NCBI RefSeq assembly: GCF_014695775.1
Contig: NZ_JACJOX010000063.1
Location: 1-64,000 of the forward strand
Reading direction: 5' to 3'
From: Leptolyngbya sp. FACHB-60
GTDB taxonomy: Bacteria; Cyanobacteriota; Cyanobacteriia; Phormidesmidales; Phormidesmidaceae
Length of the DNA: 64,000 bases
Below are positions 25,043-33,432 of the stretch, one piece after another. The notes below the pieces were generated by a model. It ran no database searches and was not told where the DNA came from. It was given only the letters and a program-made list of their open reading frames with translations. Every line of letters starts with the position of its first letter. The first letter of the stretch is position 1. Both the position numbers and the translations under genes were made by a program.

Positions 25043-26767
25043 TTAGTAGTAGTTGCCAACCTTGCGGTGGTGGATGGCGGTCTGGCCATCGGGGTCAGAC
25101 ACCTTGCCGTCGTGCACCGTGCAATAGACAATCCAGTGGTCGCTCACCTCCATGCGGCTGGTGACTTCGCATTCCACGTAGGCTAGGGCATCGGCCAGCA
25201 AAGGCGAGCCGTTGTTGGCGGGGCGGGTGCGCACTCCAGCAAAGCGATCGGCACCGGGGGCAAACCGCTTGAGAAAGTGCTTCATCAGGCCCAGGTGCTT
25301 GCCCTCTTCAAGAATGTTGAGCACAAAAGTGTCGCCCACCTGCATCAGTGACTCAATGGCGCGGTCTTTCGCCACGGCCACTGTAAAGCCCATGGGCTGA
25401 AAGCTGGCCTGGGCAACCCAAGAAGCTAGCATGGCGCTAGAAACCTGACCCTTTTTAGCGGTGATGATATACAACCCGCTGCTGATGCGGCCCAGCGCTT
25501 TCTCGAGGTCAACATCGAGGGATTTGAGCTTCTTCAGCTTGCCCGCCTGGGCGAGGCCCTGACCCAGGTCAGTACCGGCCTCTTCGCACGACTGATAGGT
25601 GCCCTCAGTGGGGTTGTCTTTGATGCGAATGGGTACGAAAGACTGAATCAGCTCTAGGTCTTGAAACTTGTTGGCCAAGGGGTCGATCGGCTCATCGTCG
25701 CCGCCGTAGGACTCATAGAGCCCGATAGTTTGCTTGCCGTGCACCGCCGCCAGAATGGTGCCCAGGGTAGTCTGGGTTTCTCTAGCCCCGACCCCAGAGG
25801 CGGGGGGCATGCCGACGACTAATCCCTTGGCCCGAGCTACCAGCTCGGTCACCTCTTGAGGATCGGCGGAGCGCATGTCCATCATTTCGACGGCGACGCC
25901 GGTTTTGGTAATGCCGCGAGCAATAGATTGGGAGAGGCGATCGCTATACCCGTAATCCGACACGTAAAATACCGCCACCAGGTCTTCGGCCTTGGTCTTC
26001 TCCTGGCTCCAGCGCTGGTAGCGGCCGGTCAGCTCCGCCACGTTATAGCGCAATAGAGGACCGTGCCCCGTGGCCACCATTCTGACCGGGGGTAGGGCTT
26101 CCATGCGCTTCATCGCACCGAGCACCGATCGCGCGTTAGGGGCCATCAGGCACTCGTAGTAAAAGCGAAAATCGGGGGAAACCAGCTCTAAATTTTCGTC
26201 GTAGGGGGCATCACTGCAAAAGTGCATGCCGAAGGCGTCGCAGGTAAACAGCACGCCGGTTTTGTGGTCGTAGGTAAAGATGGTGTCGGGCCAGTGCAGG
26301 TTGGGAGCGCTAACAAACTCCAGGGTGTGGCCGTTGCCCAGCTCCAGGGTGTCGCCGTTTTTCACAATCAGGCGCTCAAAGGGGCGGTGCACTAGGTCTT
26401 CGAGGAAGGCGATCGCCACCTTTGCCCCCACCACCACTGCCTGGGGAGCCAGCTCTAGCACGTCGCGCACTAGGCCGCTGTGGTCGGGCTCGGTGTGGCT
26501 GATGAGCAGGTAATCGATAGTTTTGGGGTCGATTTCGCCGGTTAGGGTCTTGAGATATAGCTCCCGAAACTTGGCGTGGGAGGTATCGACCAGGGCGACT
26601 TTCTCGCCGCGAACAATGAAGGAGTTGTAGGTGGTGCCGTTTTGCAGGCCAAACTCGATGTCGAAGCGATCGCGATCCCAGTCTAGGGAGCGAATGGTGG
26701 TGGTGTCGTCAGCCACCCCTTCGACCTGAACCGTGAGACGCTTTTGCGCTGGTGCCGCTACAACCAT
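25043..26767 (-). CDS. flv3: class C flavodiiron protein, Flv3-type
   Basis: 574 aa in three modules: beta-lactamase-like diiron domain (~25-260), flavodoxin domain (~270-410) and a C-terminal flavin reductase domain (~425-574) found only in oxygenic phototrophs. The iron ligands start with H91, E93, D95 and H96 in 'HTEPDHSG', so the site is canonical, which fits Flv3 (or Flv2) rather than Flv1/Flv4. Flv1-Flv3 reduces oxygen to water downstream of photosystem I. ATG 26767 is set by an AGGAGG at 26774-26779. No flv1 partner is adjacent. Confidence 0.9.
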   Translation of the reverse strand: MVVAAPAQKRLTVQVEGVADDTTTIRSLDWDRDRFDIEFGLQNGTTYNSFIVRGEKVALVDTSHAKFRELYLKTLTGEIDPKTIDYLLISHTEPDHSGLVRDVLELAPQAVVVGAKVAIAFLEDLVHRPFERLIVKNGDTLELGNGHTLEFVSAPNLHWPDTIFTYDHKTGVLFTCDAFGMHFCSDAPYDENLELVSPDFRFYYECLMAPNARSVLGAMKRMEALPPVRMVATGHGPLLRYNVAELTGRYQRWSQEKTKAEDLVAVFYVSDYGYSDRLSQSIARGITKTGVAVEMMDMRSADPQEVTELVARAKGLVVGMPPASGVGARETQTTLGTILAAVHGKQTIGLYESYGGDDEPIDPLANKFQDLELIQSFVPIRIKDNPTEGTYQSCEEAGTDLGQGLAQAGKLKKLKSLDVDLEKALGRISSGLYIITAKKGQVSSAMLASWVAQASFQPMGFTVAVAKDRAIESLMQVGDTFVLNILEEGKHLGLMKHFLKRFAPGADRFAGVRTRPANNGSPLLADALAYVECEVTSRMEVSDHWIVYCTVHDGKVSDPDGQTAIHHRKVGNYY

Positions 26768-26773
26768 GGAGAA

Positions 26774-26779
26774 CCTCCT
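26774..26779 (-). promoter_or_regulatory. strong ribosome binding site of flv3
   Basis: AGGAGG on the minus strand, 6 bp before ATG 26767. It decides the start against a longer reading frame opening at 26812. Confidence 0.75.
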
Positions 26780-27127
26780 GCAAAATTTAGGTGCTGTCAA
26801 CCCGGAGTGCAATCCACGGGTTTAACAACCAAAACGTTTCTTAACTATAGGTATTCTCGCTTAAAACCGCGAAGCTTGGGGTCAAAATCCCTTATCGCTT
26901 TAATTGCGATCGGTAACCATTGGCAATGGGGGGAGGGCTAATTTTAAGTACCCTAGAATGTAAGCCAATAAGCTATTCACCCCTAGTCGCCCTGGTGTCC
27001 AGCCTGGCTACCAAACTGGGGCGCTTTCAAGTCGAAATGGCGTTTGCAGAACAGGCTCTCAACTGCCCCAAGTCTGGTTGAAAGCCTGTTAACCCTGTCA
27101 TTTCTCCATATTTCCTGCGAACAGCCC
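26780..27127. other. intergenic region upstream of flv3
   Basis: About 350 bp between the divergent flv3 gene and the methyltransferase pseudogene. It should hold the flv3 promoter. Two loosely complementary stretches (TTTCAAGTCG..., GGTTGAAAGCC) occur near 27030-27085. No gene was recognised. Confidence 0.4.
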
Positions 27128-27678
27128 ATGTCACTTCCCATTGAAACCTTAGTTCTTGAACCCACCGCCGATGGGTTGATGACGCTGTTTTTAGAAGATT
27201 TTGGCAAGTGGTTCTACAAACGCGACGGGGCCTACGCCGAGGCCAAAATTACCGACGTAGACACCACTCTAGCCCCAACCCTGACCGTGCTAGATGTCTG
27301 TTGCGGGCTGGGCTACAACACCGCCGCTGCTCTAGCCGCCGTTACCCAGGTAACTCTGGCTGCCAGGTGCGGGTGTTCGCTCTGGAACTCGATCGCTGCG
27401 GCGCGGTGGCCTCTCAGCTGGCCAGGCTCTCAGTTGGGCCGGTGACTGCTGTTGACCGACGCTGGCTGGGTACTCTGGCTAAGGTAGACCCCGAGGGCTT
27501 AATGCCGCTGTCGCAGCGAGAGCAAGAGCATTTGCTGACTCGTGCCGCAGTCCCCTACCACGACCTTACCCTGAGTACCAGCGCTGAGGCCATGCGGCAG
27601 CGCTGGTACTCAGGAGCAGGCTGCGTCAGACCCAGCACCCACGTTGCGCTGGCGCAAGCGGTGGCTGTCCTCGCATGA
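27128..27678 (+). pseudogene. decayed MnmC-like tRNA-modification methyltransferase
   Basis: The first ~75 codons from ATG 27128 encode a clear methyltransferase start, ending in the SAM motif 'LDVCCGLGYNTAAALAAV'. At about 27350-27366 the frame shifts: the continuation 'CQVRVFALELDRC' is in another frame. Then 'LSVGPVTAVDRRWLG...MPLSQREQEHLLTRAAVPYHD' follows, which belongs near the C-terminus of cyanobacterial MnmC/DUF752-like proteins, so ~150 residues of the middle are gone. The end is replaced by unrelated residues after a 17-bp perfect inverted repeat (27570-27614). Frameshift plus internal loss argue for a true pseudogene and not only a read error. Confidence 0.75.
27570..27614. repeat. 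17-bp perfect inverted repeat in the pseudogene
   Basis: Arms 27570-27586 and 27598-27614 are exactly complementary around an 11-bp centre. The protein similarity of the pseudogene stops at the right arm, so the repeat may mark an insertion or rearrangement. Confidence 0.65.
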
Positions 27679-27753
27679 AAAAAAGCCGTTCCTTCGATAG
27701 GCTGTAGTAGGTTCGCTCCACTGATCGGTTATCGCCATTTTAAGGTTATTGCT

Positions 27754-28797
27754 GTGCCCTACCGAAACCCTCTGCCACCCCGTGTGCTTGTGGTCGACGA
27801 CCACGCCGGCAGCCGCATGGCTGCTGTAGCGCTGCTGACCATCGATGGCTACCAGGTAGAGCAGGCAAGCTGCGGGCAGAGCGCCCTGAGCCGAGTCTTG
27901 CAGCACCAGCCTGACTTGATCTTGTTGGATGTGATGATGCCCGGCCTCGATGGGTTTGAGGTGTGCCGCCAGCTCAAAGAGAACGACAACACGCGGCTGA
28001 TTCCGGTGGTGTTTGTCACGGCTCTGGGCGATCGCGAGGCCCGGCTGCAAGGCATTGAGGCGGGGGGCGACGATTTTCTAACCAAGCCCTTCGACCAGCT
28101 CGAACTTTCGGCCCGAGTCAAGTCGCTGATTCACCAAAAGCGCCTCAACGAAGATCTTGACCATGCCGAAAAGGTGCTGTTCTCCATTGCCCGCACCATC
28201 GAGAGCCGCGACCCAAACACGGGGGATCACTGCGATCGCTTGGTTAACCTTGGGCGTGCCTTTGGCGAATACCTGGAGCTTTGCCCAAACCACATTCGCG
28301 ATCTTGCCTGGGCGGGCTACCTGCACGACATTGGCAAGGTGGGCATCCCTGATGCCGTGCTGCTCAAAACTGGCCCTCTCACCGTGGCCGAGCGCACCAT
28401 CATGGAGCAGCATGTCGCTATCGGCGAGACCATCTGCTGCCCCCTACGCACTATGCAGGGGGTACTGCCGATCATTCGTCACCACCACGAGCGCTGGAAC
28501 GGCAGCGGCTATCCCGATGGCCTAGCCGGGGCGGCTATTCCGCGTCTAGCTCAGATTTTTCAGCTGATCGACATTTTTGATGCGCTCACCCACGATCGCC
28601 CCTACAAACCCGCCTTCTCCCAGGAAGAATCGCTCCAGATCATACGCCAGGAAGTAGAGCGGGGCTGGCGCGACCCAGCGCTAGTTGACCAGTTTGAAGC
28701 CTTTATTTGCGCCTATCAACCCGATGCCGTTTTGGGCGTAAACACTGCCGCTCGACAGAGCGAGCGGCTCCAGCCCGCTAAGCAGCGTTACGCTTAA
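27754..28797 (+). CDS. response regulator with HD-GYP phosphodiesterase domain
   Basis: 347 aa, GTG start. Residues 8-125 are a receiver domain with phospho-acceptor D59 (LILLDVMMPG) and K111. Residues ~135-320 are an HD-GYP domain with the full motif set: HDIGK at 191-195, HHHE at 243-246 and GYP at 252-254. Such proteins hydrolyse cyclic di-GMP under control of a sensor kinase. No kinase is adjacent. The intact motifs contrast with the degenerate copy at 6726-7388. Confidence 0.95.
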   Translation: MPYRNPLPPRVLVVDDHAGSRMAAVALLTIDGYQVEQASCGQSALSRVLQHQPDLILLDVMMPGLDGFEVCRQLKENDNTRLIPVVFVTALGDREARLQGIEAGGDDFLTKPFDQLELSARVKSLIHQKRLNEDLDHAEKVLFSIARTIESRDPNTGDHCDRLVNLGRAFGEYLELCPNHIRDLAWAGYLHDIGKVGIPDAVLLKTGPLTVAERTIMEQHVAIGETICCPLRTMQGVLPIIRHHHERWNGSGYPDGLAGAAIPRLAQIFQLIDIFDALTHDRPYKPAFSQEESLQIIRQEVERGWRDPALVDQFEAFICAYQPDAVLGVNTAARQSERLQPAKQRYA

Positions 28798-29187
28798 CTT
28801 GCACTAGGTGAGGGCTGTTTACTAAAAACTATGGTCTGTTGAGCCTCGTTTTCCACAAATCTTTTGATTGTGTAGCGCCTTTGTCTTTTTTAAGACACCA
28901 GCCGCCCCTACATTTATTTAATATTCCTGATACGTCACCTAAACTTTATTTGGGCTGCAATTCCGATAGGAATCGCTTCGCGAATCGCCAGGGTGCTGAC
29001 TTTAGAACTCCAAAAAACCGATTTTGAAATCGAGCTTTAGCTAGCTTGCCCCCAGCTAGATGCTGCCTGAGGCGGCCAAAATAGGTCTTTTCTAAGCCTC
29101 ATACTTGGTGTCTGGCTCAAACCGAGACAAACATAAGCAAGCCTTTACAAATTAATTTAGACGCACATTTAGGGGATTTTACACACC
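28798..29187. other. 390-bp AT-richer intergenic region
   Basis: Between two co-directional genes. It is lower in GC than its surroundings, with runs such as TTTATTTAATATT and TTTACAAATTAATTTAG that could be promoter elements for the gene at 29188. A frame at 28839-29027 has no ribosome site and no recognisable product and was not accepted. Confidence 0.4.
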
Positions 29188-29988
29188 GTGGAAGCATCGC
29201 AGAAGCTAGCCTTTATTGTTCAATCCAACCGCTTGCAGGGGCTCATTTGGCAGGCGCTGCTCAAGTCCCAAAAGCTGGCCGTCATTCTAGAACCTGCCAA
29301 GGGCGACCTAGCCGACTGCATTAGCCAGATTGCCAGTGCTGGGCTGACCCTGCCCGATGTCATTGTGCTAGACGCCGAAGCGGCGGAGCTTAACCCCTAC
29401 GAGTTTTGTCGCTGGTGCCGGGCTACCTTCCCCACCATGCAGATTTTTCTGACCCGCTGTCGGCAGTTACACATCACTGATACTGAGCGGCGCTGGGCCA
29501 AGCAGCAGGGAGCAACTGACTTTCTCTGCGGGTTTGACCGCGACACCCTGATGAGTGGTGCCACCGACAATGTCAAACGTATCTTGACCACCCTTGACTA
29601 CCCTTTTCTCAACGAGAAGGCATTACTCACGGTGCTGCTCAATATTCGTCGACAGTTGGGTTCCACCCAGGCCACCAGAACCCCTGCCAGCCGTCCAGAG
29701 CTCCCTCAAGGTAAAGGTGCTGGGCTGACCCTGGCTAGTGCTAAGCCGTCTCCAGAGGTGCCCACCACCCCAGCGAGGCAGCCTGTGACCCCCGATCCGC
29801 TAAACGATGTTGACTGGGTCACTTCTGGGCTCCACGCCTTGGGCAATGGGCTGGCTCGTAAGGCTGCTAAAGAGTCGTTTACTGCCCCGCCAGCAGTTAA
29901 GTCGAGCGCGCTACCCAAGCCCTTGCCCACCGATGAGAAACTAGCCGACGGTAGTGCTGTGCGCCGCTACCGGGGAGTGGTTTACTAA
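29188..29988 (+). CDS. receiver-like protein with a YRG tail
   Basis: 266 aa, GTG start. Residues ~5-155 have the size and strand-helix pattern of a response-regulator receiver ('LPDVIVLDAEAAELNPYEFCRWCRATFPTMQIFLT'), with a possible phospho-acceptor Asp in 'VLDAEAAEL', but the usual MPxxDG follow-on and the K of the KPF motif are not obvious. Residues ~157-250 are a Pro/Ala/Thr-rich linker. The last residues (RRYRGVVY) are a short conserved-looking peptide resembling the YRGxxY motif of DUF4278. It probably binds a partner. Function is unknown. Confidence 0.6.
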   Translation: MEASQKLAFIVQSNRLQGLIWQALLKSQKLAVILEPAKGDLADCISQIASAGLTLPDVIVLDAEAAELNPYEFCRWCRATFPTMQIFLTRCRQLHITDTERRWAKQQGATDFLCGFDRDTLMSGATDNVKRILTTLDYPFLNEKALLTVLLNIRRQLGSTQATRTPASRPELPQGKGAGLTLASAKPSPEVPTTPARQPVTPDPLNDVDWVTSGLHALGNGLARKAAKESFTAPPAVKSSALPKPLPTDEKLADGSAVRRYRGVVY

Positions 29989-30100
29989 CGCTAGCAACGA
30001 TGGCTGAGGGTGCGATCGGAGACGGCACGGAGAATTTTGATCAGATCTTCAGCCTGACAAGGATTGCACTTGACGTTTGCCATAGTCGGGATTGACGTCA

Positions 30101-30152
30101 ACCTAAGCGAAACTGGCGAAAATGAACTCATTTTCGCCAGTTTCGCTTAGGT
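30101..30152. terminator. 25-bp perfect palindrome between convergent genes
   Basis: Arms 30101-30125 and 30128-30152 are perfectly complementary with only two bases (AC) between them. It lies between the stops of the receiver-like gene (29988) and topA (30169), where it could terminate both. Its length and perfection exceed a normal terminator. Confidence 0.65.
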
Positions 30153-30168
30153 CATCTAATTGCCCCAA

Positions 30169-32937
30169 CTAAGCGTCGGACTCAGGGGAAGGGTCTGCTT
30201 TTTTAGCCGCAGACTTGGTAGTCGATTTCCGGGTTGTAGTCTTTGCAGTTTTTGAGGTTGCGGTCTTTTTTGTGCCCGTAGATGTCTTTGCGGTGGTGGC
30301 TTTTGTCGTTTTCTTAGCTCCGCTGGCTTTGCTGGCTGCCGCTGTCTTGGTGGTGCGCGAGGTGGTTGTTTTGCCCTTACCGCCCTTGCCTTTTTTGGTC
30401 GATGCTTTGGCGTTGATCCAGCTGAGGGCCTGTTCTAGGGTGACGGCATCGACTTCGACGCCCTCGGGCACCGAGGCATTGACCTTGCCGTGCTTAACGT
30501 AGAGGCCATAGGGGCCGTTAAACACCGCCACCTGCTCATTGTCGTCGGGGTGCGCGCCCAGTTCTTTGAGCGGATCGACCTTCTTGCGGCCGCGCCCGGC
30601 CTTGGGCTGGGCCAGTAGTTCCAAAGCGCGCTCTAGGGTAACGGTGAGCACGTCGTCATCGCCCTTGAGGGAGCGGTAGTCGCGGCCCTCTTTGCCCTGA
30701 TCGTGGACGATGTAGGGGCCAAAGCGGCCCTGACCGGCTTTGATGGACTTGCCCGTTTCTGGGTGAGCACCCAGGTTACGGGGAAGCTGCAGCAGCCCCA
30801 CCGCCATTTCCAGGGTGACGGCCTCGATCTGAGTGCCCTTGGGCAGCGAGGCCCGCTTGGGGTTGGGGTTGTCGTCGGTGGGCTCGCCCATCTGCACGTA
30901 TGGGCCGTAGGGGCCAATGCGCAGAAAGATCGGTTCCCCAGTATCGGGGTGCAGGCCTACTTTGTCAGGGCCTTCGACCTTTTGCTTAATGATGCGCTCA
31001 ATCTGCTCGCTATCGAGGTCAGCGGGGGGCACATCGGCGGGAATGGAGGCCTTCACCGACTCCTCGCCAGTGCCAATCTCGACGTAGGGGCCGTAGCGAC
31101 CAATGCGGATTTTGGCATCGAGATCGTCGAGCAGCACCGTGCGGGCAGCGGTGGGGTCGATCTGAGTTTCACGCTCCTGCACCAGGGTCTCTAGGCCCTG
31201 GTCACCGGAGTAAAACGCCTTGAGGTAGGGTAGCCATTCGACTTCGCCTGTGGAAATGTCGTCGAGGGTCTGTTCCATGCGGGCGGTAAAGTGCACATCC
31301 ACCAGGTCGGGGAAGTTTTGCTCTAGCAGCTCGGTCACGGCAAAGGCCGTGAAGGTGGGGATCAGGCTGTTGTTGACCAGGTTGACGTAGCCGCGATCGA
31401 TGATCGTGCTGATCACGGTGGCGTAGGTGCTAGGGCGGCCAATACCCTCGCTCTCCAGGGTTTTGACCAGGGTGGCCTCGGTGTAGCGGGCGGGGGGCTG
31501 GGTTTCGTGGCCGATCGCCTCCAGGCCGGTACAGCTAAGGGCATCGCCCGTAGCTAGGGTCGGCAACAGCACCTCTTGGTCTTCGATCGCCGCATCGGGG
31601 TCATCAGAGCCTTCTACATAGGCCCGAAAGAAACCGGGAAAGTCGATGCGCTTGCCGGTGGCGCGGAAAATGGCGTTTTCGACCTCAATGGAGGCGGTGA
31701 TGTTGGTTTGACGGGCCTCGGCCATCTGGCTAGCCACGGTGCGCTTCCAGATCAGGTCGTAGAGGGAGGCTTCGCGCCCAGTTAACCCAGTTTCCTTAGG
31801 GGTTCTAAAGGTGCTGCCAGCGGGGCGAATGGCCTCGTGAGCCTCCTGGGCACCCTTCGATTTAGTGGCGTACTGACGGGGTTTGGGGCTGAGGTAGTCG
31901 GTGCCGTACTTGGTGGTGACACAGGCGCGGGCGGCGGCGATCGCCTGCTCCGACAGATGCACCGAGTCGGTACGCATGTAGGTGATGTAGCCCTGCTCGT
32001 AGAGGTTTTGAGCCACTCGCATAGTGTCGCGGGCCGAGAGCCTGAGCTTGCGGTTGGCCTCCTGCTGGAGGGTAGAGGTAGTAAACGGCGGGGCAGGCTT
32101 GCGGTTGTTGGGCCGCTCTTCCAGGTTGCTGACGGTCCATAGACCCGCTTGCAGGCGGGTTTGCAGCTCGCGGGCCTGGGTTTCGTCGAGCAGCACCACA
32201 TCGCGGCCTTCGGCTACGCGACCGGTGGCCTCGTCAAAGTCGCTGCCGTTAGCCAGGCGGGTGCCGCCCAGGGAGTAGAGCTTGGCCTCAAAAGCGTTCT
32301 TATCCTTGAGCAGGCTGGCCTTGAGATCCCAGTAGGAGCCTCGGCGGAAGGCGCGGCGCTCTTGCTCGCGCTTAACCACCACTTTGACGGCCACCGACTG
32401 CACTCGGCCGGCGGACAGGCCGCCAGCAATTTTTTTCCACAGCAGGGGCGAGAGGGTGTAGCCTACCAGGCGGTCTAAAATGCGGCGAGTTTCCTGAGCA
32501 TGGACCAGCTGGCTGTCGATGTCGCGGCAGTTGTTGAGGGAGGCCTGGATCGCCTCCTGAGTAATTTCGTGGAACACCATGCGCCGGGTCGGCACCTTGG
32601 GATTTAGCACCTGGAGTAGGTGCCAGCTAATGCTTTCGCCCTCGCGGTCTTCGTCAGTGGCTAGCAGCAGTTCGTCGGCCTGTTTGAGGGCGTCTTTGAG
32701 GGTTTTGACCACCTTTTTCTTGTCGCTGGGCACGATGTACAGCGGCGCAAAGTCATCCTCTGGATTTACCCCAAGCTGAGCCCATTTTTCGCCCTTGACG
32801 TTGGCGGGAATCTCACTGGCCGATCGCGGCAGGTCGCGTACGTGCCCCATAGACGCCTCAACCCGATACCCCGACGGCAGGTAGTTGCGAATCGTTTTAG
32901 CCTTGGTGGGTGACTCGACAATGACAAGGGTTGACAT
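30169..32937 (-). CDS. topA: DNA topoisomerase I
   Basis: 922 aa type IA topoisomerase relaxing negative supercoils. The Toprim domain has 'VIVESPTKAKTI' at the start and TDEDREGE at 94-101. The catalytic Tyr is Y320 in 'GYITYMRTDSVHLS'. The C-terminus has several 'GPYVxxG' repeats (Topo_C-repeat) in place of the zinc fingers of E. coli TopA, as usual in cyanobacteria, and then a ~75-residue Lys/Thr/Ala-rich basic tail likely to bind DNA. The start fits the family exactly. Confidence 0.96.
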   Translation of the reverse strand: MSTLVIVESPTKAKTIRNYLPSGYRVEASMGHVRDLPRSASEIPANVKGEKWAQLGVNPEDDFAPLYIVPSDKKKVVKTLKDALKQADELLLATDEDREGESISWHLLQVLNPKVPTRRMVFHEITQEAIQASLNNCRDIDSQLVHAQETRRILDRLVGYTLSPLLWKKIAGGLSAGRVQSVAVKVVVKREQERRAFRRGSYWDLKASLLKDKNAFEAKLYSLGGTRLANGSDFDEATGRVAEGRDVVLLDETQARELQTRLQAGLWTVSNLEERPNNRKPAPPFTTSTLQQEANRKLRLSARDTMRVAQNLYEQGYITYMRTDSVHLSEQAIAAARACVTTKYGTDYLSPKPRQYATKSKGAQEAHEAIRPAGSTFRTPKETGLTGREASLYDLIWKRTVASQMAEARQTNITASIEVENAIFRATGKRIDFPGFFRAYVEGSDDPDAAIEDQEVLLPTLATGDALSCTGLEAIGHETQPPARYTEATLVKTLESEGIGRPSTYATVISTIIDRGYVNLVNNSLIPTFTAFAVTELLEQNFPDLVDVHFTARMEQTLDDISTGEVEWLPYLKAFYSGDQGLETLVQERETQIDPTAARTVLLDDLDAKIRIGRYGPYVEIGTGEESVKASIPADVPPADLDSEQIERIIKQKVEGPDKVGLHPDTGEPIFLRIGPYGPYVQMGEPTDDNPNPKRASLPKGTQIEAVTLEMAVGLLQLPRNLGAHPETGKSIKAGQGRFGPYIVHDQGKEGRDYRSLKGDDDVLTVTLERALELLAQPKAGRGRKKVDPLKELGAHPDDNEQVAVFNGPYGLYVKHGKVNASVPEGVEVDAVTLEQALSWINAKASTKKGKGGKGKTTTSRTTKTAAASKASGAKKTTKATTAKTSTGTKKTATSKTAKTTTRKSTTKSAAKKADPSPESDA

Positions 32938-33432
32938 AGGTCTGCTGGCGCTTCGGTGGTAATCGTTGGCAATCGCGGGCGGGCTCGGTAACCTACAGCT
33001 TTATAGCGGATTTAGCAAATCTATTTATATAGTTTGCGGCGCAGGTGTGGTGGCCAGATGATCAACACTGTACTGCACACCTACCGAACTGCTGGGGTCT
33101 TTAGCCATGAAAACTTAATCATTGGCAGCCTTCAGCAGGGCTTAGGGTTGAGCGAATCAACCATAAGCTACATAAATAGATCATTCCGTTAGCTATCGTC
33201 CAGCCCTACTCAAACTGGAGCTCAGGGTAGGGCAAAGGAAAAGTTCTCTGGTCGGAGGGCTGCGATCGCGTTACCATCGGCCCAGGGCACGCCATCAATT
33301 CCCTCGTATGCGAGCGGAATTTGGACGCTGGGCAATGATCGTCAACCTGAGGATGATCATTGAGTCTTAGCCCCTGGTCACCGTACGGTTGACCTGGTAC
33401 GGTAAAAAATAATCTTGCGGGAAAAAGAACCC
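32938..33432. other. 495-bp divergent promoter region topA-ndhB
   Basis: Non-coding. Short inverted repeats are CAATGATC/GATCATTG (~33333-33362) and ACCGTAC/GTACGGT just before ndhB, the latter followed by an A-run. TATTTATATAG near 33022 could be a -10 region for topA. No RNA gene was recognised. Confidence 0.4.

Noticed and set aside
28839..29027. 62-residue frame in the AT-rich gap
   Set aside because: No ribosome binding site, no conserved look and biased composition.
30215..30502. plus-strand frame of hydrophobic residues opposite the topA tail
   Set aside because: It is the complement of the Lys/Thr-rich repeat tail; the valine and phenylalanine runs come from that composition.
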